Origin: Pedosphaera sp.
GTDB taxonomy: Bacteria; Verrucomicrobiota; Verrucomicrobiia; Limisphaerales; UBA9464
Reading direction: 5' to 3'
Length of the DNA: 64,000 bases
NCBI GenBank assembly: GCA_009695205.1
Contig: SIBK01000005.1
Span: forward strand, 59,215-123,214
Shown piece by piece: positions 9,407 to 19,800 of the stretch. Positions within the stretch are counted from its first letter, which is position 1. The number at the start of each line of letters is the position of its first letter. The notes under the pieces were generated by a model. That model worked only from the letters and a program-made list of their open reading frames with translations. It made no database searches and was not told the DNA's origin. A program made the translations under genes and the position numbers.

Positions 9407-10957
9407 ATGCCTGACATTCTGCTTACGACGCTCAACGCCAAGTATATTCACGCGGCCTTCGGTCTGCGATACCTCATGGCCAACCTCGGCGCGCTTCAGT
9501 CTCAGGCGGCGATCGTCGAGTTCGACATCAACCAGAAGCCCGTCGAAATTGCAGCCGCCATCCTCAAGCAACATCCACGAATTGTCGGCATTGGAGTCTA
9601 TATTTGGAACGTGGCGCCCACCACAGAGCTCGCGGCAATCTTGCGCGCAGCCCGTCCTGAGCTCGTGATTGTACTGGGTGGACCCGAGGTGAGCTATGAA
9701 TGCGATCGTCAGGAAATCGTCCGAATTGCGGATTACGTCATCACCGGCGAAGCGGACCTTAAGTTCGCGGAGGTGTGCCACACATTGCTGTCGAGAAATC
9801 GTCCGGCGTTCAAAATCATTCCAGCGGAGACTCCAGATCTGGCGACCCTACAGCTTCCGTACGATTATTATGACGCTCGGGATGCGGCGCATCGGGTGAT
9901 CTATGTTGAGGCATCTCGGGGTTGCCCCTTTACCTGCGAGTTCTGTCTCTCGTCCCTGGATGTTCCTGTCCGGCAGTTTCCAGTGCCGCAGTTCCTGGGA
10001 GCAATGGAACGTTTGTTAGCCCGCGGCGTTCGCCACTTCAAATTTGTCGATCGCACCTTCAACCTCAATCTGGAGACGAGCCGTGCGATTCTGGAATTCT
10101 TCCTCGCCCGATGGAGTCCGGGACTTTTTGTGCATTTTGAGATGGTTCCGGATCGCTTGCCTGAGGCCTTGCGTGAGGTGATCGCCAGGTTCCCACCTGC
10201 CGCCCTCCAGTTCGAGGTTGGCATTCAAACGCTGAATCCGGAGGTAGAACGACTCATCAGCCGCCGACAGAACCACGATCGATTGAACGAGAACCTCGAA
10301 TGGCTGAGGCAGCAAAGCGGCGTGCATGTCCATGCCGACCTGATCGCGGGACTGCCGGGAGAGAGCATCGCCAGCATTGGCGCTGGGTTCGACCGCCTTG
10401 TGGCGCTCGGGCCGCAGGAAATCCAGTTGGGCATTCTGAAACGCCTCCGCGGTACGCCGATCGTGCGGCACGATGCCGAGTGGCGGATGGTCTATAACCC
10501 GCATCCGCCTTACGAAATTCTGCAGAATGGGCTGCTTGATTATGCGACGGTGCACTCGTTGCGCCGTTTTTCACGGTTTTGGGATCTATATTCCAACAGC
10601 GGCCATTTTCAAGACTCGCTGCCGTGGGTCTGGAGGCGCGCCGACGGCTCCGGCGATTCTGCCTTTGCCGGGTTTCAATCCTTTTGCGCATGGCTCAGTG
10701 ATCGCGGCATCATGACCTCAGGCATTGCACTTACCCGACAATACCAACTCCTGTGGGAATATATCGTGACGGTGCGCGCCATGGATCCGGCGGAGTTCGG
10801 TCTGGTGCTGAGCGGTGACTACCGGCGATCCGGGCGGAGCGATCTGCCGAGCTGGCTGCCGGGTGGGGGCACCGTGCGTGGGAGTGCGAAGAAATCACGA
10901 GAGTCCGGACTGCCGAATCGGCAGGCGCGTCATTTGGGAAGTGAATTGTCGCCTTAA
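9407..10957 (+). CDS. B12-binding radical SAM protein (DUF4080-type)
   Basis: N-terminal B12-binding-like domain (LLTTLNAKYIHAAFGLRYL), radical SAM CPFTCEFC. Confidence 0.85.
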   Translation: MPDILLTTLNAKYIHAAFGLRYLMANLGALQSQAAIVEFDINQKPVEIAAAILKQHPRIVGIGVYIWNVAPTTELAAILRAARPELVIVLGGPEVSYECDRQEIVRIADYVITGEADLKFAEVCHTLLSRNRPAFKIIPAETPDLATLQLPYDYYDARDAAHRVIYVEASRGCPFTCEFCLSSLDVPVRQFPVPQFLGAMERLLARGVRHFKFVDRTFNLNLETSRAILEFFLARWSPGLFVHFEMVPDRLPEALREVIARFPPAALQFEVGIQTLNPEVERLISRRQNHDRLNENLEWLRQQSGVHVHADLIAGLPGESIASIGAGFDRLVALGPQEIQLGILKRLRGTPIVRHDAEWRMVYNPHPPYEILQNGLLDYATVHSLRRFSRFWDLYSNSGHFQDSLPWVWRRADGSGDSAFAGFQSFCAWLSDRGIMTSGIALTRQYQLLWEYIVTVRAMDPAEFGLVLSGDYRRSGRSDLPSWLPGGGTVRGSAKKSRESGLPNRQARHLGSELSP

Positions 10958-11164
10958 GATTGGGCATTTTCGCAGAGCTGCGGAGGACGTTGTTCTGAAT
11001 ATTGCCGCAGAGGCGGGGTGAGGGGTCACTTAGATTCCACGAAGTCAAGAGTCCTGAGGCTCTGAAGTTCCAGTCGCCAATTTCCGGATCGACAAAGTTT
11101 CCGACGAAGAAAAGCCAGAGGAGGCCATTTTTTCTGCCACTCACACCTGCGACCTCCAACCGAA

Positions 11165-12649
11165 TCACGCGAGGATGCCGCGGATCACCTCTCCATCCAC
11201 ATCCGTCAATCGTTCATCCCGCCCACTGTGCAGGTGGGTTAATCGCAAATGATCCAGGCCCATCAGGTGCAGGATGGTGGCATGGATGTCGTTAATATGC
11301 GCGCGGCCTTCAACCGCGTGCAGGCCGATCTCATCGGTAGCTCCATAAATTGTGCCGGCGCGGATTCCGCCGCCGGCGAACCACATCGAGAATCCGGTGG
11401 CATTGTGATCTCGTCCCCGGCTGCCTTTCTGGCTGACGGGAGTTCGGCCAAACTCGCCGCCCCAGATCACCAGGGTGTCGTCGAGCAAGCCGCGTCGCTT
11501 GAGATCGGTGAGTAGCGCGGCGACGGGGCGATCCGTGGCGCCGCACATCCGTTCGTGATTGGCGTTCACGTCATCGTGCGCATCCCATTGCCAGGCGACA
11601 GGGCCGCCGCCGGAGTAGAGCTGGACGAAGCGAACTCCGCGCTCAATGAGCCGCCGCGTGATCAGGCAGCGGGTGCCGAATTCGGAAGTGAGGGGCTGAT
11701 CAAGGCCGTAGAGTGTTCGCGTTTCCGCCGATTCGCGGGAGATATCAACGGCTTCTGGCGCCTCCGCCTGCATGCGAAACGCCAGCTCGTAACTCTTGAT
11801 TCTCGCCTCCAGTTCGGTGTCATTGCCGGGCAGGTGACGCTGATTCAAGCCCTGCATGTAATTCAGGATCCGGCGCTGGCGCGGACGGTCAAAACCAGGG
11901 TCGTCGGGAGCAAGGTTAACGATCGGGTTGGGACCGGGTCGGAAGAGTGTGCCTTGGCTCGAAGCGGGCAAAAAACCAGAACTCCAGCAGGGTGCACTGC
12001 CCTCGGGAGTACCTTGGGGTTGGGCCATGACCACGAAGGCCGGCAGGTTCTCCGACTCACTACCCAGTCCGTAGGTCACCCAACTGCCCAAGCTCGGATA
12101 CCCCATGAACACGCGACCCGAGTTCATCTGATAATGAGCGGGTGCGTGGATGACGCTGTCGACGGCGCAGGAACGAACGAGCGCGAGATTGTCGGCGTGC
12201 GCGTGCAGGTTTGGAAGCAGGTCGGACATATCCATGCCGCACCGTCCATAACGACCCCAGCGCCGACTGGTTCCGAGGCAGATCGGATCATTCTCAATGA
12301 ACTGACTCTTAATGGTGCCGAAGCTTTCGGGGAGCCGCTTGCCATTCAACGCATTCAGGACCGGTTTTGGGTCGAATAGATCCATCTGGCTCGGTCCGCC
12401 GACCATGAACAGAAAAATGCAGCGCTTGGCGCGCGCTTGAAAGTGGGTGCGGGGTGGCGTCGGCGTTTTCGCGGACGGGACCCCAGCGCTCCGGGCCCAT
12501 TCTCCGGCCAGCATCTGCGAAAGGGCCAGGGCACCCAAACCGTTGCCCGCCGTCTCCAGGAAGCTCCGTCGCGAAAGTCCCACACCGGTTTCCATCGGAC
12601 CCGGGCAGCGGTCGGGTAGGATTGCATCAGGGGACATAGATAAACTCAT
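11165..12649 (-). CDS. DUF1501 domain-containing protein with Tat-type signal
   Basis: LSRRSFLETAGNGLGALALSQML Tat signal; FLFMVGGPSQMDLFDPKP; WGGEFGRTPVSQKGSRGRDHN. Confidence 0.9.
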   Translation of the reverse strand: MSLSMSPDAILPDRCPGPMETGVGLSRRSFLETAGNGLGALALSQMLAGEWARSAGVPSAKTPTPPRTHFQARAKRCIFLFMVGGPSQMDLFDPKPVLNALNGKRLPESFGTIKSQFIENDPICLGTSRRWGRYGRCGMDMSDLLPNLHAHADNLALVRSCAVDSVIHAPAHYQMNSGRVFMGYPSLGSWVTYGLGSESENLPAFVVMAQPQGTPEGSAPCWSSGFLPASSQGTLFRPGPNPIVNLAPDDPGFDRPRQRRILNYMQGLNQRHLPGNDTELEARIKSYELAFRMQAEAPEAVDISRESAETRTLYGLDQPLTSEFGTRCLITRRLIERGVRFVQLYSGGGPVAWQWDAHDDVNANHERMCGATDRPVAALLTDLKRRGLLDDTLVIWGGEFGRTPVSQKGSRGRDHNATGFSMWFAGGGIRAGTIYGATDEIGLHAVEGRAHINDIHATILHLMGLDHLRLTHLHSGRDERLTDVDGEVIRGILA

Positions 12650-14936
12650 TGCTGTTGACGAGGGCCAAAGTGAAGTCGGTCCACCGCTCGAGTGGCAACG
12701 CGAAGGGATCGTTTCCGATGAACGCCTGGGCATCCTGGAGTTCCGCAGCCGAGGGGGGCCGAGCATAACAGCGCAGGAAGGCCTCACGGATCCGGGCGGA
12801 ATCCGATGAGCTGCCCTCCAGCAGTGACGACGCAAAGGCTCGAGCGGATTGTTGGGCGAAGCTGCTATTGAGCATGACCAGAGCCTGCGGAGCGTGAGTG
12901 CTGACCGGGCGGCGCGGACACGGGGTCAGGGCATCCGGGGCGTCAAATGCGTCGAACAGCGGGTAATGGATATTCCGTTTCCGGTGCACATAGATCGAAC
13001 GCCGAAAATGCTGGGAGAGATCGCGATCAAGGGGCCAGAGGTCGACTACCTCGGCCTCGGTGAAAATCAACGCCCGGACTTCGGGTTCGAGCGGGATACA
13101 CACGCCTGGCCCCCCCGACTTGCGATTGAGCAGGCCGGACACCGCGAGGATCGAGTCCCGGAACCCCTCCGCTTCCATCCTTCGTTTATTCATCCGCCCA
13201 AGATATAGGTTGCCTGGATCCCGGGCGCTATCGCGGGCGCCCTGAGAAGCGCGCCGATAGGCCTGCGACGTCGTCATCAGCCGATGCAACGGCTTGAGTC
13301 TCCATCCATTTTGGATCAATTCCTGGGCGAGCCAATCGAGAAGTTCGGGATGGGATGGTCGTTCGCCACGGATACCAAAATCCGACGCCGTCGCCACTAG
13401 GCCGCGGCCAAAATGATGCTGCCAGAGTCGGTTGACGATGACGCGGGCAGTGAGAGGATTATTAGGTGCGATGAGCCAACGAGCGAGCGCGAGACGGCGA
13501 CCGGAGCGGGTGGGATCCAGGGGTGTCGTGGGCGCCTGGACTGTGGGCGAAGTTTTCATGCTCGCGAGCAGCAATGCGGGCGGAGCCGGATCGACTTTTC
13601 CTAGCTTCGCCTTCACACTGCCCCGCTGGAGAACTCGAGTGTCGGGCATGTTTGTGGCGCTCTCGGTCATTGTCATCGCGTGAGCAAGAGGGCGGGGTCG
13701 TTGGAGTTGAAGTTCGTGGATTTGTCGCTTCAAGGACTCTCGGATCTCATGGTTGGCGGGACGTTCCCTCACCGCATCGGCGATCTCCTCCCAGGTAACC
13801 CGTAACGCGACGCTGATACCTTCAAACAAACGAGCTTCTTCCGCGGTTCGTTTGTCCTTGGGCGTGTCACGGATTTCACGTTCGCGGGCGGTGAGTCCGG
13901 TTTCCTTGGTTTTCGCGAGCCTGTTCTTGAACGGTTCCTCGATCTTTGCCTGAGCTTCCGCCAGGGGCTTGATTTGGGCGTCGATCCGCGCCGTCTCTTC
14001 GTCAAATCGCTTCTTTTCCTCCTCGGTGTAGATCGGGATTTCGTTGAGTTGAGCTCCTGCAAAAAAAGCCTGAAGACGATAGTAATCTACCGTGGGAAAC
14101 GGGTCGAATTTGTGGTCATGACAGCGCGCGCAACCAACGGTCAATCCCAGAAACACCGACCCGACCGTCGCGGTCGTCGCGGTCAATTCGTCCTGGCGCC
14201 GGACCTCCGGGTCGATATTGCCGCCCACGACTTCACGCGGGCCGCTGCGCGCAAAGCCTGCGGCAATGAGTGCAGAATGGTCGCCGGGCTCCGCTTCGTC
14301 ACCCGCCACCTGCAGTGTGACAAAATGGTCGTAGGGAAGATCCTCGTTGAAGGCCTTGATCACCCAGTCGCGATAGCGCCAGGCATCGGGTCGGTCCGCA
14401 TCCAACTCGAACCCATTGGAATCGGCGTAGTGGGCAAGATCGAGCCAATGCTGAGCCCAGTGCTCACCGAAAGCAGGAGATGCTAGCAGTTTGTCGACGA
14501 CCTTTCCGTAGGCGTTTGCCGACGTGTCCTGGAGGAACTCGCGGAGTTCTGTCGGCGTGGGCGGAAGTCCAGTCAGGTCATAGGTTATTCGGCGCAACAG
14601 CTCTGGCTGGCTGGCTGGTTGGACGGGTTCCACGCCGGATTCACGGAACCGTTTGTTCAGGAACGCATCAATCGTATTCCCCGCCGCCGGCCCCGGGACG
14701 GTCACGGATGACATCGGTTGAAAAGACCAATGCCCGGATGTCGTAAGACCTTGGGGAACACCGGAGTTTGTATGCGGGGAATTGCCGGCGCAGAGATTGG
14801 CCATCCATCCGTCCAGAGCCAGTAGCAATACCAGGGCGCGTGTGACGAGAACTTGCGTGCCAAGTGGGTGGCGGGCATCTCGAGAGAAAAAGCATCTCAT
14901 AGAACTCACTTCACGGACGCGTAGCGGTTCGATCAC
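12627..14936 (-). CDS. DUF1549/DUF1553 domain-containing protein
   Basis: LLRRITYDLTGLPPTPTELREF, VGCARCHDHKFDPF, ALARWLIAPNNPLTARVIVNRLWQHHFGRGLV. Confidence 0.9.
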   Translation of the reverse strand: MIEPLRVREVSSMRCFFSRDARHPLGTQVLVTRALVLLLALDGWMANLCAGNSPHTNSGVPQGLTTSGHWSFQPMSSVTVPGPAAGNTIDAFLNKRFRESGVEPVQPASQPELLRRITYDLTGLPPTPTELREFLQDTSANAYGKVVDKLLASPAFGEHWAQHWLDLAHYADSNGFELDADRPDAWRYRDWVIKAFNEDLPYDHFVTLQVAGDEAEPGDHSALIAAGFARSGPREVVGGNIDPEVRRQDELTATTATVGSVFLGLTVGCARCHDHKFDPFPTVDYYRLQAFFAGAQLNEIPIYTEEEKKRFDEETARIDAQIKPLAEAQAKIEEPFKNRLAKTKETGLTAREREIRDTPKDKRTAEEARLFEGISVALRVTWEEIADAVRERPANHEIRESLKRQIHELQLQRPRPLAHAMTMTESATNMPDTRVLQRGSVKAKLGKVDPAPPALLLASMKTSPTVQAPTTPLDPTRSGRRLALARWLIAPNNPLTARVIVNRLWQHHFGRGLVATASDFGIRGERPSHPELLDWLAQELIQNGWRLKPLHRLMTTSQAYRRASQGARDSARDPGNLYLGRMNKRRMEAEGFRDSILAVSGLLNRKSGGPGVCIPLEPEVRALIFTEAEVVDLWPLDRDLSQHFRRSIYVHRKRNIHYPLFDAFDAPDALTPCPRRPVSTHAPQALVMLNSSFAQQSARAFASSLLEGSSSDSARIREAFLRCYARPPSAAELQDAQAFIGNDPFALPLERWTDFTLALVNSNEFIYVP

Positions 14937-16622
14937 TCAGTGTTTCGCGGCGTCCATCATCGTGTCGCGCCGGGCCTTGAATTCGTTGCCAGCCCGCCAT
15001 TCGGGCCAGGCGTCGCCATTCGCGACTCGGAGCCCGACTTGTAGCAGGAACTCGGTGTCCTGCGCTGCCCCTTCAAAGGTCCAGTTGGGGCGCACCTCGT
15101 CGGTGACTTTGTGGTAATCGTTCGCGATATAGTCTTCAATCAGCTTTTCGCCGAAGTCGGGGGGCTTTCCGATGAAGTGCGTCCCGGACTTTGCATAGTA
15201 GGCTGGCACGCCGACCTTCGCAAATTCGAAGTGGTCACTGCGGTAGTAGTAGCCCGCCTCGGGATGGGTCTCGGGCGCCATGGTACGACCCTGGCTCACG
15301 GCGACGGCCGTGCCGACGTCATCCAGCGTCGATGCGCCGAAGCCGATCGTGGCCATGTCGGTGGTGGGCCCGAAAGGGTTGGCGCCGTCGATGTTGATGT
15401 TCGCCAGGGTTTTGGTGAGCGGGTAGAGCGGGTGTTGCGCATAGAAGCGCGAGCCGAGCAGACCCTTTTCCTCGGCGGTGACCGAGAGAAAGAGGATGCT
15501 GCGCCGGGGTTGTTCCGCGGCGGGAAGAGTATGGAATCTCTGGGCTAACTCGAGCAGCACGGCGACGCCGGCGGCATTGTCCGCTGCACCATTGTAAATC
15601 TGGTCGCCTTCAAGCTGTGTGTTTCGGCCGAGATGATCCCAGTGCGCTGTGTAGACTACATGCTCGTCGCGGAGTTTAGGATCTGATCCTGGGAACCTGG
15701 CGACAACATTCTTGGAGTCGACGTTGCGGAGCTCGCTGTCGATGGTGAATGACGCCTTGGCACCGAGCGCGATCGGCCTGAAATCGGAGCCGAGCGCGGC
15801 CTTTTTGAGGGCGGAGAAATCCTTGCCGCACGCGGCAAAGAGCCGGGTGGCGGCATCCAGCGTCAGCCATCCTTCCATCGCGACATGGTCCCGATTGCCA
15901 TCGGGTGTCCGAATCTCAAAATTTTCCCGACTACGGCTGCCGATGACCACCGCGAAAGGGTAGGCGGCGGGTCCGGTCTCGTGGACGATGAGGCAGGCGA
16001 CAGCACCGTGAGCAGCGGCGATCTCATATTTGTAAGTCCAGCGTCCGTAGTAGGTCATGGCTTTGCCCCCGAAGATCTTCGGATCAAGCTGGCCGGTTTT
16101 CGGGTCGGTGACAGGCGGGTCGTTGACGAGCATGACGACGGTCTTGCCGCGAACGTCGACACCCTTGAAATCATCCCAACCGAATTCGTGGGCGACGACG
16201 CCATAGCCTACAAACACGACGTCGCTGTCTTTCACCGCCAGGCGGGGCGACACCCGGCTGGTCGGGCCGACAAAGTCGTTGATGGGTCTCATCGGCAGGG
16301 ACGTGCCCCCGATGTTAAAGGAGAGTGTCGGGTGCGATGTAATGCCGACCAGCGTGACGTCCTGGAGGTAGGTTCCGTCGGGATTGCCAGGCTGCAGGCC
16401 GAGTTTCTTGAACTCGCGGACGAGGTAGGCAACAGTCTTTTCTTCGCCTGGGGAGCCAGGGGCGCGGCCTTCAAAATTATCCGAAGCAAGCGTCTGGGTC
16501 CTGGCGAGAATGTTGGTTGAGGAGATGGTGGCGGGAGCCTCTGCAAACGCGAGCGATGCGGTGCAAGCCAGCAGGATGAGCAAGAGGGGATTGGCGTTAC
16601 GGGCGGAAAGTAGGGAGTTCAT
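14937..16622 (-). CDS. M28 family metallopeptidase with PA-like insert, secreted
   Basis: Signal peptide, YTAHWDHLGRN, NGAADNAAGVAVLLELA, SVTAEEKGLLGSRFYA, RSDHFEFAKVGVPA. Confidence 0.9.
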   Translation of the reverse strand: MNSLLSARNANPLLLILLACTASLAFAEAPATISSTNILARTQTLASDNFEGRAPGSPGEEKTVAYLVREFKKLGLQPGNPDGTYLQDVTLVGITSHPTLSFNIGGTSLPMRPINDFVGPTSRVSPRLAVKDSDVVFVGYGVVAHEFGWDDFKGVDVRGKTVVMLVNDPPVTDPKTGQLDPKIFGGKAMTYYGRWTYKYEIAAAHGAVACLIVHETGPAAYPFAVVIGSRSRENFEIRTPDGNRDHVAMEGWLTLDAATRLFAACGKDFSALKKAALGSDFRPIALGAKASFTIDSELRNVDSKNVVARFPGSDPKLRDEHVVYTAHWDHLGRNTQLEGDQIYNGAADNAAGVAVLLELAQRFHTLPAAEQPRRSILFLSVTAEEKGLLGSRFYAQHPLYPLTKTLANINIDGANPFGPTTDMATIGFGASTLDDVGTAVAVSQGRTMAPETHPEAGYYYRSDHFEFAKVGVPAYYAKSGTHFIGKPPDFGEKLIEDYIANDYHKVTDEVRPNWTFEGAAQDTEFLLQVGLRVANGDAWPEWRAGNEFKARRDTMMDAAKH

Positions 16623-16829
16623 GCGTTATGCGGCTTGATCGCCAGAGAAGTGATTTTGTGTCCTCTTCATTCCAGGCGGAGTGTGTGGGTCCAAGGCTTG
16701 GTTACAAGGGGTTTTCTCTTTTGCGCCCGCTGCGTTTCTCGGTGTGAAACTTTCTCCATGCAGTCTCCGAAATAGACCGTACACGATGACACAAAGGACA
16801 AAGGGCGCCGTCTCCACGATTGACTGGCG

Positions 16830-19800
16830 CTACGGCGGCCCGCGCTGAATCAACCGGATTGCATCCAGGCGAAGAGGGGCGGTGATGAGATGCTGATCGA
16901 GCGAATGCTGTTGCTGAACGAGCAGGTCGATCTCTTCGGCGCGGACGCTGCGATTTACTTTTTTCAGTTCTTTGAGGCGCGCGATTTCATATTCCAATTG
17001 GGCGGTCATTTCCTGACGGGCCCGGCCGATGATTCCCAGGACCTGACGGCTCGCGATGCCCTGCGCTTTTTCGAGCAGACCAGGAAGCAATTTCTCTCGC
17101 AATCCAGACGGCGCCAGAAGGGCGTGGGCATCGCCGTTCTTCAGGAAACGCGCGAGCGTCTCCGTCGTGACAGAAATTCCCGCATCGTTACCGTGATGAT
17201 CCACCAGCACGCGCAGCGGAGTTGGCGGCAGGAAACGATCCACATGCAGATGCGGCGGGGCGATGCATTCGAGCACATAGATAGTTTCCACGTAGAGCGC
17301 CGCCGTCTTGGCATCTGGCCATTTCGCGAAACTGCTGTTTCCCTTCTCCGATCCGAGCAAGAGATCGAGCGCGCCCGTGACCAGCGGATGATCCCACGTC
17401 AGAAACTGAATCTCCTCGCGCGCCAGTGCTTGCCGCCGATCACAGGTGACCGTCAGTCCTCCGGTCGGCAGGCCGGGAAACGATTCTACGAACACGCCCG
17501 CCGAACCGAGTTGATACGTTCGGTGCGCCAGTTCCTCGACATGGATATTATAATGGTCCAGAACAGCGATCATGAACTCGTCGAGCGCCAGATCGGCATC
17601 GGGCTGGCGAATCTCTTGGGCAATTTTGGCTCCGATTTCGGGGCGAAACGAATTCAATTCCAGCAATCGGTCGCGGCCCTGTTCCAAGCGGGCAGTCAAT
17701 TCCGTTCGCGCGATTTGCGTATCGAGGACCAGGCGATCCAGTTCGGCGCGCTCAGTCGCTTCGGTTTCGTGAAAGTCCTGGGCCAGATCGAAAACCCGTG
17801 CGCCGAAGCGCTCCAATAATTCATGTCCACCGTGCAAATTCTTTTCAAACGAATTCAATCCCTCCTGATACCAACGGGCCAAAACTTCCTGCGAACTCCC
17901 CGTGACGAAGGGCACATACACCTGAATTTCCGAGGTCTGTCCAATGCGGTCGAGACGTCCGATTCGTTGTTCCAGCAATTCCGGATCGAGCGGGAGATCA
18001 AAGAGGACCAGATGATGAGCGAACTGAAAGTTCCGGCCCTCACTGCCGATCTCCGAGCAAATCAAAATGCGCGCCCCGTCTTCCTCTGCGAACCACGCCG
18101 CATTGCGATCTCGTTGCACTAGGGAAAGTCCCTCGTGAAACACGGCCTGTTTCACGTTCAATCGCTGCCGCAGCGCGGAATCAATCGCCTCAACTTTTCG
18201 CTGAGTGCGTCCGATGACCAACACCTTTTCCTGATCCAATGTTCGCAGCCGATCCGACAGCCAATCGATCCGCACGTCCTTGCAGAAATTCGGTTGGAAC
18301 GGCGTGAGCGCGTTCGAATTCGCGTCGCTGGCAAATTCCTCCGCCAGCGTTTCAAAAAATTCCCTGTCGCCCGTCGGTGAGGTCAAGGGGCATAGTTGGG
18401 CAACGCGCTTGGGAAATCCGCTGATCGTTGCGCGTGTGTTGCGGAACATCAGGCGGCCCGTGCCGTGTTGATCGAGCAACGCTTTGATCAACTCTTCACC
18501 GACGCAACCAACGCCTTGGGCGATCTGATCCAATAGGGAACGGACGTTCGTTTCGGAATCCGCCAATATCCGTACTAAGTTCGCAACGTCGCCGGGCGAA
18601 AGTGGGTGATCAGCGAGTAGTTTTTCCGCAAGGCCCGCGACCACCCGATAGCTCTGTGCTTCTCTTAGGAATTCCCCGAGGTCGTAGAACCGATCCGGAT
18701 CCAACAACCGCAGGCGGGCGAAATGGCTGGCCATGCCAAGTTGCTCGGGCGTTGCGGTCAGCAGGAGCAGTCCGGGTGTCGACTGACCCAACGCCTCGAC
18801 CACTGCGTATTCCGGGCTGACGCCCTCCAGGGACCAACCGAGATGATGGGCCTCATCCACCACAAGCATATCCCACCGGGCGGCGACAGCCTGCTGTACC
18901 CGCAGATCCTTGCCGGTGAATAGGCTGAGACTGGCGAGCACCAGTTGATCGTCGAGGAAGGGATTGGATTCCGGATTTGCCGATTCAATTGCATCGCACC
19001 GTTCCTCATCGAAGATGTGGAACCAGAGATTGAAGCGGCGCAGCAGTTCGACAAACCATTGGTGGACCAACGAGTCTGGCAAAAGGATCAGCACCCGTTG
19101 CGCACGACCGGTCAAGATCAGGCGGTGAAGAATCAGGCAGGCTTCGATGGTTTTGCCCAGGCCAACTTCGTCGGCGAGCAAAACCCGCGGCACGAGTCGT
19201 CCCGCGACTTCGGAAGCGATGTAGAGTTGGTGAGGAATGAGATCAATCCGGCCGCCCACAAAACCGCGCACCCGGGATCTGCATCGGCGATGCTGATGCT
19301 CCGACGCGGCCACTCGAAGATCGAAGACTTCCGTCGGATCGAATTGACCGGAGAGCAGGCGCTCCTCGGGTTTGCTGAAACTAATGGCGTCGTTGAGTTC
19401 TGTTTCGCACAGTTCCTTACCGCCCCCCCGGTAGAAGATCAGTCCAGCCCGCTCGACGGCCGATTGCACTACCAACGTCGAGTCCGCCTGGCTTCGAATC
19501 GTATCCCCCACTCGAAAGCGCACACGTCGGAGAGGCGCGTTGTCGCGAGCATATTCCCGCGTCTCGTCGCTGGCCCGGAATTCGATCGTGACCGTTCGAA
19601 GCGTGACCCGGCGAAGGGAACCCAGTCCGAGCTCAGGTTCGCTCTGACTGATCCATCGCTGACCGGGATAAAAGTTGTCTGGCATAAGTTCCACGGCGTG
19701 GTGTTCCGCGCTTGGGAATGGAGGGGTTGCCGGTGTAGCCGTTGCTATCCATTTATGCAAGTCCTGCACCGTGTCGATGTCGCTCAATGTTCGTAATTCG

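Noticed and set aside
16626-16817. 63-aa ORF upstream of the M28 peptidase gene
   Set aside because: No conserved motif or strong coding evidence; probably leader region.
16890-17819. 309-aa plus-strand ORF opposite rapA
   Set aside because: Antisense shadow of the conserved RapA coding region; no recognisable domain.
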